A stretch of DNA of 9,406 nucleotides from Candidatus Latescibacterota bacterium (GCA_022827165.1 JAJDTN010000062.1:1-9406), one strand, 5' to 3'. Positions 1 through 7,273 are shown, counted from the stretch's first letter. The notes: generated by a model from the letters alone, not told the origin. Translations and numbers: made by a program.

Positions 1-2149
1 GGGGAGTTGCTTGCCCGGGGCCTTTCTTCGTTCTGGGGATCAGCGCCGCGCCAAACTGCTTGCTGCGCACGTAGTCCAGCACGCCGCGGACGACCTTCTC
101 CGCTTCCCGCTGCCGGTGCTGCTCGAAGCGCAGGGCCCAGGCGTGATCGACGTAGGCGAGGTTGGCGACCTCCACCAGGACCTTCACCGAAGCGGGATTG
201 CCGCGCAGGACCGCCAGGGACTGACCGCGGGTCCGGCCGCCGGCGCCGAGGGCGGGCAGCAGGGCGCGGGCGAAGCGGCGGGAGGCATCGTCGCGCTTGC
301 CGTGCCGTTCGTAGTAGAGCACCAGGGGCGCCTGGGGGGAGTTGGGGTCGTGATCGGCGTGGAAGGAGAGGAAGATGGAGCGCCCCCTGGGGGCCTTGCG
401 CAGGGCGTCCCACGTGATCTGCACCCGGGCCTTGAGGCCCCTGGAGTTGCCCATGGGCCACTGGCGCGGGTGGTCGGCGCGGTTGAGGGCGAAGCTGTTG
501 AAGACCTCGTTCTGCTGGTGCACGAAGGTCTGCGTCGGCGGCTCCGTCCGGCGGATGAGATGGTTGGGGCTCAACAGCGTGACGTCGACGTTGGCCCCGT
601 GCAGCCGAAGCAGCACGTAGGCTCGCAGGGTGATGTCGTAGACGTACTCGTCCTCGACGATGTAGAGGCGGGTGCCGTCGCCGGCGATGGTCCGCACGAT
701 CGCCCCGGGATCGATGCCCCCGTGCCCGGGGTCGAGCACGAAGTGCCACCCGGCCAGGTCGTTGCCGAGGCGGCCGAGGCGGCCGACCTCGCCCTCGAAC
801 CGGTCCCAGAGCTTCCTCGCCTGCCGGTAGGTCCGCAGGGGGGAGGGGGGGTGTTTCTCGGCGTAGTTCCGGCTCGGCTGGCGGCGCGCCCGGGGGCGCT
901 GTCCGTAGTACGGACCGTTGTCGCGGGCGATGCGCCGGAGGCCGGCCACGTCGATCAGGAGCCGATCCCAGGGGATCCGGGACGGGTCGAGCTGGGACGG
1001 GTCGGACCGTCCCGGTCGCCCCAGCAGCGGCCGGACCTTCAGCTTCTGACCGGGGTGGATGACCATGCTGGAGAGATCGTTGAGACGCCGGAGCTCGGCG
1101 ACGCTCATCTGGTGGAGCTGGGCGATCTCCGACAGGTTGTCGCCGCGGACGACGGTGTAGCTGGCCAGCCGCGGCCTGCGGTCCTGTCCCAGGAGCAGCC
1201 GTTGCCCCGGATAGATGCTGTCCCCCTGGAGACGGTTGAGGGCTTTCAGGTCCGCCACCGACAGGCCGTAGGCGCGGGCGATCTCCCAGAGGGCGTCGCC
1301 GCGCTCGACTACGAGCACCGTTGCCGGCGTCGGGCGAAGGTGTAGCTTCTGCCCAGGCCGGATGAGGTCGCCCTCGAGGCCGTTCAGGTGGCGCAGGCGC
1401 CCGAGATCGATCTCGTACAGGGCGGCGATCTGGTAGAGGGTCTGGCCGGGCAGCACCACGTGGATGCTCGCCTGCTTGGGCGAGGGCCGCAGGCGCAGCC
1501 TCTGGCCGACCCGGATGCGGTCACCCTCCAGGTCGTTGAGCTGCCGCAGCAGCCCCAGCTGGACATCGAAGCGGACGGCGATCTCGGAGAGGGTGTCGCC
1601 GCGGCGGACCACGTACTTTTCCGGGGTCTTCGAGGCCTTCGGGACCTCTCCTGCGAGGCGCAGGGACTGGCCGGCCCGGATGGCGTCACCGCTGATGGCG
1701 TTTAGACGGAGCAGCTCGGCGGTGGTCGTGCCGTGGGCGACGGCGATCTCCGAGAGGGTGTCGCCCGGGCGCACCACGTACCTGGCCGGCCTCTCCGGCT
1801 GCCGCCGCAGGCGGAGCACCTGGCCCGGGCGGATGCGGTCGCCTGTCAGGTTGTTGAAGCGTCGCAGGTCGGCGGAGGTGAGGCCGTGACGATGGGCGAT
1901 CCGGGAAAGGCTGTCGCCGGGCCGCACGATGTAGGAGCTGGCGGGGGCCGAGACCTCCAGCCGCTGGCCCACGGTGATGGCATCGGAGGAGAGCCGGTTC
2001 CAGCGCCGCAGGTCTGCGAGGCTGACGCGGTAGCGCTGGGCGATTTGCGACAGGGTGTCGCCCGGCCGCACCATGTGCACGTCCCCGGCCGTGGTGACCG
2101 GGGCGGCGAATAGGCACACCAATGCGAGCAGCAACCGGCACAGGTGCAA
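1..2149 (-). CDS. Secreted N-acetylmuramoyl-L-alanine amidase with seven LysM repeats (partial, 3' end outside window)
   Basis: Predicted to cleave the amide bond between MurNAc and the stem peptide of peptidoglycan in the periplasm. From a TTG start the protein opens with a short signal peptide (MHLCRLLLALVCLFAAPVTTA). Seven LysM units follow at about residues 25-373, each with a VVRPGDTLSEIA-like opening and an RIRPGQ.L-like close. After a basic, proline-rich linker comes an Amidase_3 domain. Its expected zinc and catalytic residues are visible: His476 in DPGHGG, Glu501 (or Glu499) in EDEYVYDI, His597 in SFHAD and Glu660 in LVEVANLAY. About 95 residues separate Glu501 from His597, more than I expect for the family, so there is probably an insertion; the stretch between His597 and Glu660 is short. 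An in-frame GTG at 2258-2260 lies upstream of the predicted transcript start, so the TTG at 2147-2149 is preferred, although its Shine-Dalgarno sequence is weak. The frame is open to base 1. Family assignment is firm; the start is less so. Confidence 0.9.
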   Translation of the reverse strand, partial: MHLCRLLLALVCLFAAPVTTAGDVHMVRPGDTLSQIAQRYRVSLADLRRWNRLSSDAITVGQRLEVSAPASSYIVRPGDSLSRIAHRHGLTSADLRRFNNLTGDRIRPGQVLRLRRQPERPARYVVRPGDTLSEIAVAHGTTTAELLRLNAISGDAIRAGQSLRLAGEVPKASKTPEKYVVRRGDTLSEIAVRFDVQLGLLRQLNDLEGDRIRVGQRLRLRPSPKQASIHVVLPGQTLYQIAALYEIDLGRLRHLNGLEGDLIRPGQKLHLRPTPATVLVVERGDALWEIARAYGLSVADLKALNRLQGDSIYPGQRLLLGQDRRPRLASYTVVRGDNLSEIAQLHQMSVAELRRLNDLSSMVIHPGQKLKVRPLLGRPGRSDPSQLDPSRIPWDRLLIDVAGLRRIARDNGPYYGQRPRARRQPSRNYAEKHPPSPLRTYRQARKLWDRFEGEVGRLGRLGNDLAGWHFVLDPGHGGIDPGAIVRTIAGDGTRLYIVEDEYVYDITLRAYVLLRLHGANVDVTLLSPNHLIRRTEPPTQTFVHQQNEVFNSFALNRADHPRQWPMGNSRGLKARVQITWDALRKAPRGRSIFLSFHADHDPNSPQAPLVLYYERHGKRDDASRRFARALLPALGAGGRTRGQSLAVLRGNPASVKVLVEVANLAYVDHAWALRFEQHRQREAEKVVRGVLDYVRSKQFGAALIPRTKKGPGQATP
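1031..2083 (-). repeat. Seven tandem LysM-coding repeats
   Basis: Seven copies of a unit of roughly 45-55 codons lie within the amidase gene. They begin near 2083, 1936, 1783, 1618, 1466, 1323 and 1164, reading leftward. Each encodes a LysM fold: a V-RPGDTLS-IA start, an L--LN asparagine in the middle, and a G--I-PGQ-L end. LysM units bind GlcNAc-containing glycans, here presumably peptidoglycan. The copies are diverged (for example RPGD, RRGD, LPGQ, ERGD and VRGD openings), so this is an old protein repeat and not a recent DNA duplication. Confidence 0.9.
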
Positions 2150-2231
2150 GATGGAGGGTCCGTGGAAGCGGACGGGGAGAGAGGCGGTGGGACGAGAGCG
2201 ATGGCGGACATCCGGGAACGGCGCCGCCGAA

Positions 2232-2726
2232 GTGGGGGTAAGGGCAAGTATACCACCCACTTGGACCGTACGCAATCAGCTCCGCCCCCGGACTTTCGGG
2301 CGGTTGCTGCAATGGCTGGGGCCGGCGGGAGCCGCCGCGGCGATGCTCGCTTGCGGGGGCGGCGGGACGGATGTCGTCGATCCGGACAACGGCGCCCCAC
2401 CGGAGGACGGATCCGTTCTGGTCGACAACCGGACGCCGTTTGCGGTGGAGGTCGCCTACCTGCGGGCCGGAGAGCAGGACGAGGCGGACATCGTCCGGGC
2501 CGTCGTAGGGCCGGGGGAACGGCGGGACGTGGGCGGGGGAAGCCTGAGCGCCGGCACCGAGCTGAAGCTCGACCTGGTGCTCAGGGTCCCGCCGGAACAG
2601 GGGCTCCGGGTCCGGCGCAAGGCATCGGTCGTCCTCGACGGAGACATGGAGGTGATCCTGGCCCTGGAGGATCCGTCGGATCCTTTCAGCCTGCAGGTCA
2701 CGGTGCAGGAGGCAGGAGGGGTCTGA
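2232..2726 (+). CDS. Small predicted lipoprotein of unknown function
   Basis: I do not recognise the family. The N-terminus is basic (RNQLRPRTFGRLL), then a hydrophobic Ala-rich stretch ends in AMLAC followed by GGGG. That fits a lipoprotein signal with Cys40 as the lipidated residue, though Met at -3 of the lipobox is atypical. A short acidic, Pro-rich tether (DVVDPDNGAPPEDG) leads into about 95 residues of alternating hydrophobic and polar sequence (SVLVDNRTPFAVEVAYL ... ELKLDLVLRV ... VVLDGDMEVILAL), suggesting a small beta-sandwich. The start is uncertain: no in-frame ATG precedes the signal, so the choices are GTG at 2232 (used here) or TTG at 2304, and the latter would lose the basic n-region. 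It is divergent from the amidase gene. The codon pattern and lipoprotein architecture argue that it is real. Confidence 0.6.
   Translation: MGVRASIPPTWTVRNQLRPRTFGRLLQWLGPAGAAAAMLACGGGGTDVVDPDNGAPPEDGSVLVDNRTPFAVEVAYLRAGEQDEADIVRAVVGPGERRDVGGGSLSAGTELKLDLVLRVPPEQGLRVRRKASVVLDGDMEVILALEDPSDPFSLQVTVQEAGGV
2247..2275 (-). promoter_or_regulatory. Sigma70-type promoter for the LysM amidase gene
   Basis: On the minus strand, TTGCGT (2275-2270) is followed after exactly 17 bases by TATACT (2252-2247), which matches the -10 consensus at five of six positions. Initiation would fall near 2240, giving a leader of about 90 bases before the TTG start of the amidase gene. An AT-containing hexamer at correct spacing stands out strongly in such GC-rich DNA. 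A small inverted repeat (GTCCG/CGGAC, about 2157-2172) lies just before the start codon. The promoter elements overlap the 5' end of the plus-strand lipoprotein frame. Confidence 0.65.
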
Positions 2727-2744
2727 TCGCGGCCCTGCAGCCGC

Positions 2745-2774
2745 TTGCAGGACAAGGGCGAGACCGGTTATATT
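2745..2774 (+). promoter_or_regulatory. Candidate sigma70-type promoter of the PAS/HEAT operon
   Basis: TTGCAG (2745-2750) and TATATT (2769-2774) are separated by 18 bases. The -10 matches consensus at five of six positions and sits in the only AT-rich patch of the interval 2727-2882. Transcription would start near 2781, about 100 bases before the ATG of the PAS gene. An 18-base inverted repeat (CCTGCA, six-base loop, TGCAGG; 2734-2751) covers the -35 and could be an operator or simply chance. The -35 matches at only three positions, so the site is probable and not certain. Confidence 0.5.
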
Positions 2775-2882
2775 GAAGGCTACCCCCCCTGTGAAAATGC
2801 GGTTCGTTCCAGCCCTCCCCGGGTATCCACCACGGTCGCCGGTTCCTCTTTGTCGCGCCGGCCGTCAGGCAGTGGAAGGATC

Positions 2883-3743
2883 ATGTACGACTGGGACATT
2901 CCGGTGGTTCCCGGGCCACCGATGGCGGACCTCAAGCGCCGCATGCTGGAGGAGTGGCGGCGCAATCCCTTTCTGGACGACGACGTCAAGGCCCTCGGCC
3001 TTCGCCTCGGCTCACCCGAGACCGACACGGCGGCGGCCCTGGCCGGTCTCCGCGAGGCCGGCTTCCTCGAGGCCGCCGGCGCCGGCTACGTCCTGAGGCC
3101 CGGTGCGGACGAAGCCCCGGGAGTGAAAATCCCCGCCAACGAAGGCCCTGCACCCGCCGAGGTTGACGCCGCCCCGGCCCGGGGATTCCCGCACGCCCTC
3201 ACCGAGTTGATCGCCGGCGGCCCCCTCGACGATCCGGGAATCCTCGACGCCCTGCCCTTCGGCCTCCTCGTGCTGCACTCCTCCGGGGCCGCCGAGGTGG
3301 TCAACCACCGTGCCGCGGAGATGCTCGGGGTGCCCCTGGCCGACCTCGATGGCAAGGCCTTCGAGAGGATCGCCGGAGTCGATCCCGTGGCCGCCCTGGA
3401 CAACGGCGAGCCCCACTCCTTCTCCCTCATCGAGCCTTCGGCGCTGGAGATCACCCTCCACCGCCGCGAGCTGCCGTCGGGCACGGCTGTCCTCATCCTG
3501 CTGCGCGACGTGTCGTTGCTGGAGGAGGTCTCCCACATCCAGGCCGAGGCCCAGGAGGAGCTGTACGGCCGCCTCCGGGAGGGGCTGGTCCAGCCGCTGG
3601 CCGCCATCGAGGAGTTCCTCGAGGATCCCGGGCGGGACGGTCTGGTGCGGTCGCGCCTGGCCATGGAGCAGATCAACGGGTTCCTGAAGGAGTTCTTCCT
3701 CCAGGGAGGCGGCGCCAACCCTGCCGCCGCCCGGGGGCGTTGA
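2883..3743 (+). CDS. Winged-helix and PAS domain protein with a degenerate kinase-dimerisation helix
   Basis: This 286-residue cytoplasmic protein has three parts. Residues about 14-72 resemble a winged-helix DNA-binding domain: LKRRMLEEWRRNPF, a second helix, a recognition-like helix ending LREAGFLE, and a wing-like GAGYVLRP. After an Ala/Pro linker, residues about 120-212 read as a PAS domain (LDALPFGLLVLHSSGAAEVVN ... AAEMLG ... GTAVLILLRDVS). Residues about 213-272 are helical and resemble a histidine-kinase dimerisation domain: REGLVQPLAAI aligns with the usual SHELRTPLTAI, but Glu stands where the phospho-accepting His should be. No ATPase domain follows. I infer a ligand- or redox-sensing transcription factor, not a kinase. 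The ATG at 2883 is preceded by GGAAGGA, which lies rather close (two bases). The next gene starts three bases after its stop, so the two are co-transcribed. Confidence 0.75.
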   Translation: MYDWDIPVVPGPPMADLKRRMLEEWRRNPFLDDDVKALGLRLGSPETDTAAALAGLREAGFLEAAGAGYVLRPGADEAPGVKIPANEGPAPAEVDAAPARGFPHALTELIAGGPLDDPGILDALPFGLLVLHSSGAAEVVNHRAAEMLGVPLADLDGKAFERIAGVDPVAALDNGEPHSFSLIEPSALEITLHRRELPSGTAVLILLRDVSLLEEVSHIQAEAQEELYGRLREGLVQPLAAIEEFLEDPGRDGLVRSRLAMEQINGFLKEFFLQGGGANPAAARGR

Positions 3744-3746
3744 GCC

Positions 3747-4859
3747 ATGGTCTTCGACGTACGTCACCTGCATCCCGGCGATCCCGGGGAGGAAGGGTCC
3801 GCCCAGGACCAGGAGCATCCGGAGCCGGCCGCCGAGGAGTCCCATCCGGACCTGGAGGCCCTGGTCGCTGCCGCCGCCGGCGCCGGAAGTCCCGCGGAGC
3901 GCATGGGCGCCGTGGCCCGCCTGCGAGTCCTGGTGCCCACGGAAGAGGGGGTCGAGCGCCTGTGCCGGATCGTCGAGGACCCGGCCGACTCCCGCCGGCT
4001 GGTGGCCATCCAGGTCCTCGGCTTCCACCGCCAGTGGCTGTTCAGCCGCTCCTCGGTTCAGCGGGTCCTCGGCTGGGCCCGCGCCGAGACCGATCCGGCG
4101 GCGGCGGCGTCCCTCGTCTGGGTGCTGCGGCACCGGGACGTGGTGCAGGAGTTCCTGCGGCACCCGGCCGCGTCCGTGGTCCGGGAGGCGGCCCTGGGTC
4201 TGCCGGTCAACCCCGAGACGCTGGAGGCCCTGCTCGACGCGCTTCTGGCGGGTGCCGGCCCCGAGGCCGGCCGCATCCTGGCGGCCAAGCTCACCGGCAT
4301 GCACCCCAACCTCGCGCCCCGGTCCGTGGACCACCTGCTGCGCGTGTCGGCCTCGACGGACGATCAGGCCTTGGGGAAGGTCCTCTCCCGCTTGCCTCAG
4401 CCCTCGGTCTTCGATCTCCTCGTGGACGGGCGAGGCCGCACCGCCTGGACGCTGGACGCGAAGCCCGGGGAGTCGCGGCGCAAGCAGGAGGAGAGGCGGA
4501 TGTCGCGCCTGGCGGCCGAGTTGCTGCAGCAGCGGCCGGGGGCGGATCTGATCCGCTTCCTGGTCAACCGCAGCGTCGCCGACGAGGCCTTCGGCCGGCG
4601 CCACGCCGCCTTTCTGGAGAAGGCGATGGGCAACACCCGCGAGAAGATCGGCGCCGACGTCCTGGACGATCTGGAGCGGCTCACCGTGGGCGCCTCCGAG
4701 GACCGGGTCGAGCTCATGGCCAGGCTGCTGATGAGCCTCGGGGACAAGATCTCCGGGGAGGACAGCCGTTCGCAGGCCTCCGACCTCATCGAGAAGTGGA
4801 AGGGCATCTCCCCCGCCCTCAAGCTGAAGATCTTCCATCTCCAGCAGGGGCTCACTTAG
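3747..4859 (+). CDS. HEAT-like helical-repeat protein, second gene of the operon
   Basis: This 370-residue protein is soluble, with no signal peptide or membrane segment. An acidic, probably disordered N-terminus (residues 10-35) is followed by an almost wholly helical region. Helix pairs resembling HEAT repeats occur at about 37-95 (PAERMGAVARLRVLVP ... DSRRLVAIQVLG), 100-150 (TDPAAAASLVWVLRHRDV) and 150-215. A second helical block at about 250-368 ends in FHLQQGLT. No catalytic motif is visible. Repeat folds of this kind usually act as protein-protein scaffolds. Because translation begins three bases after the PAS gene's stop codon, with only a weak Shine-Dalgarno, coupled translation and a physical or functional partnership with that protein are likely. 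The repeat assignment rests on helix pattern only; I do not recognise a named family. Confidence 0.7.
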   Translation: MVFDVRHLHPGDPGEEGSAQDQEHPEPAAEESHPDLEALVAAAAGAGSPAERMGAVARLRVLVPTEEGVERLCRIVEDPADSRRLVAIQVLGFHRQWLFSRSSVQRVLGWARAETDPAAAASLVWVLRHRDVVQEFLRHPAASVVREAALGLPVNPETLEALLDALLAGAGPEAGRILAAKLTGMHPNLAPRSVDHLLRVSASTDDQALGKVLSRLPQPSVFDLLVDGRGRTAWTLDAKPGESRRKQEERRMSRLAAELLQQRPGADLIRFLVNRSVADEAFGRRHAAFLEKAMGNTREKIGADVLDDLERLTVGASEDRVELMARLLMSLGDKISGEDSRSQASDLIEKWKGISPALKLKIFHLQQGLT

Positions 4860-4876
4860 CCGGGGGCGTCACCGCC

Positions 4877-5953
4877 TCAGGTGTGGGCCCGGCGCAGCAG
4901 CAGGACCGCCATCGCGCCGTAGACCAGGTTGGCCAGCCAGGCGCCGAGCGAGGGCGCCAGAATCTCGTTCCACCCCAGGGCCTGGCCGGCCTTCACCGAT
5001 CCGTAGAAGGCGAAGCAGATCAGCACGCCGAGCCCGAAGTGGCGGTCCCCGCCGCCGCGGCGGGCGTCGGCCCCGAGGGGCGCCCCCAGGAGCAGGATGA
5101 CGAGGCAGGTGAAGGGGAAGGAGACCTTCAGGTGCAGGTCGACGAGGAGCCGCGTCACGTCCTCGCCGTTGGCGCGGGCCCTGCGCACGTACCCGGCCAG
5201 CTCGGAGAAGTCCATCTCCTCCGGCTCCCTCTGCTGGCGGGCGAGGTCCTCCGGCAGCAGGGTCAGGCGGGTCAGGGCCAGGCTGTCGAAGAAAGCGGCG
5301 GCGGTCCCCGACTCCTCGAAGAGCTGGCGTTGGCCCTCGTGCATCATCCAGCGGCCGTCGCCGGGGCGCCAGGAGGCCGAGCGGCCCGTGGCGCGCTCGA
5401 GGGTGCGGCTCCCACGGGTCCTTTCCCAGGTGACGTCCTCGGCTCTCCGGCGGCGGTGATCGTAGGAGCGGGCGAAGAGGAACTGGCCGTCCACGTCCTG
5501 CAGCAGCACCTGGCGCCGGGAGCCGTCCGAGCGGCGGTACGAGCGGATCTCGTCGCGGGTGCTGTTGTAGTGCCAGGTGGCGGGGGGGACGACGAGATCG
5601 GTGAACAACAACGTCGCTCCCGCCATGACGACGGAGAACGCGTAGAGAGGCGCGAGAAAGCGGTGCAGACCGATGCCGGCGGCCTTTGCGGCGGCGATCT
5701 CGGAGCGGCGAGCCAGGCCCGAGAGGCAGAACAAGGTGGCGAGGAGTGTGGTGACGGGAAGGGTGAGCAGGATCCAGTAGGGGGAGCGGTAGAGGTAGTA
5801 GCGGGCGATCTGGAGGAGCGAGGCCTGGTGGTCGATGAAGGTGTCGATGTTCTCGGTGAGGTCGACCACCGCGGCGAGTCCCCACATCCCCGCGGCGCTC
5901 AGTCCCAGACAGGCGAGGAAGCGGCGCAGGAGGTAGCGGTCGAGGAGGGTCAC
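4877..5953 (-). CDS. lptG: LPS export permease subunit LptG
   Basis: With LptF it forms the inner-membrane half of the LptB2FG ABC exporter, which extracts lipopolysaccharide and passes it to the periplasmic Lpt bridge. The 358-residue protein starts at GTG 5953-5951, giving MTLLDRYLLRRFL. Three N-terminal membrane segments lie at about 14-31, 58-79 and 98-120. The second runs into the family's coupling-helix region (LARRSEIAAAKAAGIG), which contacts the LptB ATPase. A periplasmic beta-jellyroll follows at about 125-245, then VDLHLKVSFPFTCLVILLLGAPLG and two more membrane segments up to 352. The start overlaps the lptF stop by four bases (GTGA), so translation is coupled. It converges on the HEAT-like gene with only 17 bases between the stop codons and no clear terminator there. 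LptG rather than LptF is chosen from gene order and its shorter periplasmic domain. Confidence 0.9.
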   Translation of the reverse strand: MTLLDRYLLRRFLACLGLSAAGMWGLAAVVDLTENIDTFIDHQASLLQIARYYLYRSPYWILLTLPVTTLLATLFCLSGLARRSEIAAAKAAGIGLHRFLAPLYAFSVVMAGATLLFTDLVVPPATWHYNSTRDEIRSYRRSDGSRRQVLLQDVDGQFLFARSYDHRRRRAEDVTWERTRGSRTLERATGRSASWRPGDGRWMMHEGQRQLFEESGTAAAFFDSLALTRLTLLPEDLARQQREPEEMDFSELAGYVRRARANGEDVTRLLVDLHLKVSFPFTCLVILLLGAPLGADARRGGGDRHFGLGVLICFAFYGSVKAGQALGWNEILAPSLGAWLANLVYGAMAVLLLRRAHT

Positions 5954-7263
5954 GAGGCCTCGGTGGGGCGCCGCAGCCGCTCGCGCAGCCCGAGCAGGGG
6001 GCGGTCGAGGACATGGGCGCGGACCAGCAGCAGCCCCAGCAGGCCGAAGAACAGGTTCGGCGCCCACATCGCCGCCCCGGGGGAGACGAAGCCGCGGTCG
6101 GCGAGGCGCTCGCCGCCGATCAGGAAGATCCAGTAGGCGAAGAAGAACACCAGGCTCAGGGAGATGGAGAGGGTGGCCCCGCGGACCCGCACGAGGGCCC
6201 CCAGGGGGGCGCCCACGAGGACGAAGACGACGCAGGCGAAGGGGATGGAGAACTTCTTGTGCACCTCCACGAGGTAGGCGTCGGCCCGTCGCTGGCGGCT
6301 GTCGTGCAGGCGCCACTGCCGGCCGATCGAGGCGGCCGCGCGCCGGGCCTGGTCCCGGAGCTGGGTGACTTCGGTGGTCTCGTCACGGGCCCGGGCCAGA
6401 AAGGCGAGGGCCGTGGAGTCGATGCCGGCGCGGGCGCGGGCGTTGTCGAGGCGCGCCGCATCGGCGGCGGCGAGCATGGCGGCCACATCCATCTCGCGGT
6501 CGGAGCGGTAGGGGGAGCGGAAGGGGGACAGCTCCCGGTCCCGGTCGCGGATGTGGACCACCTGGCGGCGGAAGCGCCCCCGGGTCGTCCGGGAGGGGTC
6601 GGCGGAGTCGACGCGGTGGACCTCGCCGTCCTCGAGGGTGAGGCGCACGTATCCGCCGCCGCCGAAGATCTCCAGCCTCCCCGCCTCGGCGCGCAACGTC
6701 GTCGGGGGACCGCTCTTCCCGGCGTCGAAGAGGGTGATGTCGTGGAGGCGGTTGGACTCCCCGTCGACGCGGCCGACCCGCAGGCTGTAGGGGCCGAGAT
6801 CGCGGATGAAGACCCCCTCCTTCTTCTTGAGGACCAGGGCCGCCTTGCGCCGCTGCAGACTGGTGGTCAGCTCCCGGGTCCGGTGGTTGGAGTCGGGCAG
6901 GACACGGTCGTTGAACCACACCATGGCCAGGGTCAGCACCAGGGCGGCGAGCAGGACGGGGGCGAGGAGGTGGCCGAAGCTCACCCCCGCCGCCTTCCAG
7001 GCCAGGATCTCGTTGTCGGCGGCGATCCGGCCGAAGACCATGAGCACCGAGATCAGCACCGCCATCGGCACCGCCAGGGCGACGATCCAGGCGAGGTTGC
7101 GGAGGAACAGCTCCACGGCGACGCCCGGGCCGATGCCCTTGCTCAGCAGCTGGTCGAGCAGCTGCAGCATGACGTCGATCTCGAGGACGAAGACGATCAG
7201 GCCGAAGCCGAGGGCGAAGGCCTGCAGGTGCCGGCGCAGCAGATGGCGGGAGAGGGAAACCAA
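5950..7263 (-). CDS. lptF: LPS export permease subunit LptF
   Basis: This is the partner of LptG in the LPS extraction complex and the promoter-proximal gene of the pair. The 437-residue protein starts at TTG 7263-7261, the first possible start after an in-frame TAG, with GAGG four bases upstream. Membrane segments lie at about 14-35, 57-77, 99-117, 340-357, 366-384 and 399-415. The conserved coupling region reads FGRIAADNEILAWKAAGVS, and the fourth segment is preceded by the typical VEVHKKFSIPFACVVFVLVGAPLG. Between the periplasmic beta-jellyroll (about 120-250) and that segment sits an extra Ala/Arg-rich, probably coiled-coil stretch of about 65 residues (262-327). This makes the protein longer than the roughly 365 residues of enterobacterial LptF. 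No good promoter is evident in its leader, which instead holds overlapping inverted repeats. Confidence 0.9.
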   Translation of the reverse strand: MVSLSRHLLRRHLQAFALGFGLIVFVLEIDVMLQLLDQLLSKGIGPGVAVELFLRNLAWIVALAVPMAVLISVLMVFGRIAADNEILAWKAAGVSFGHLLAPVLLAALVLTLAMVWFNDRVLPDSNHRTRELTTSLQRRKAALVLKKKEGVFIRDLGPYSLRVGRVDGESNRLHDITLFDAGKSGPPTTLRAEAGRLEIFGGGGYVRLTLEDGEVHRVDSADPSRTTRGRFRRQVVHIRDRDRELSPFRSPYRSDREMDVAAMLAAADAARLDNARARAGIDSTALAFLARARDETTEVTQLRDQARRAAASIGRQWRLHDSRQRRADAYLVEVHKKFSIPFACVVFVLVGAPLGALVRVRGATLSISLSLVFFFAYWIFLIGGERLADRGFVSPGAAMWAPNLFFGLLGLLLVRAHVLDRPLLGLRERLRRPTEAS

Positions 7264-7273
7264 GGAGCCTCGT

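Noticed and set aside
11..1345. A 444-codon open frame on the plus strand opposite the amidase gene
   Set aside because: It is antisense to clear LysM and amidase coding sequence, has low-complexity Gly/Ala/Val/Asp-rich content and no family resemblance. Very high GC at third codon positions leaves antisense frames open.
2796..3096. ATG near 2798 with a short frame in the leader of the PAS gene (possible leader peptide)
   Set aside because: The frame runs about 100 codons into the PAS gene in the wrong phase and reads as random Arg/Pro/Ser sequence; nothing suggests attenuation.
3012..4838. A 608-codon minus-strand open frame across the PAS and HEAT-like genes
   Set aside because: It crosses two well-supported plus-strand genes and their intergenic junction, and its product is an unstructured Gly/Arg/Gln/Asp-rich string.
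4860..4876. Possible bidirectional terminator between the HEAT-like gene and lptG
   Set aside because: Only a 4-bp GGCG/CGCC dyad is present, with no T-run on either strand, so it is not strong enough to call.
5950..5953. Possible frameshift or gene fusion at the lptF-lptG junction
   Set aside because: The GTGA overlap is an ordinary translational-coupling junction; both proteins are complete with the expected termini.
3740..6136. A 798-codon plus-strand open frame spanning HEAT and lptG sequence
   Set aside because: It runs through a plus-strand gene in the wrong frame and then antisense to lptG. The product is Gly/Arg/Pro-rich with no domains, a composition artefact.
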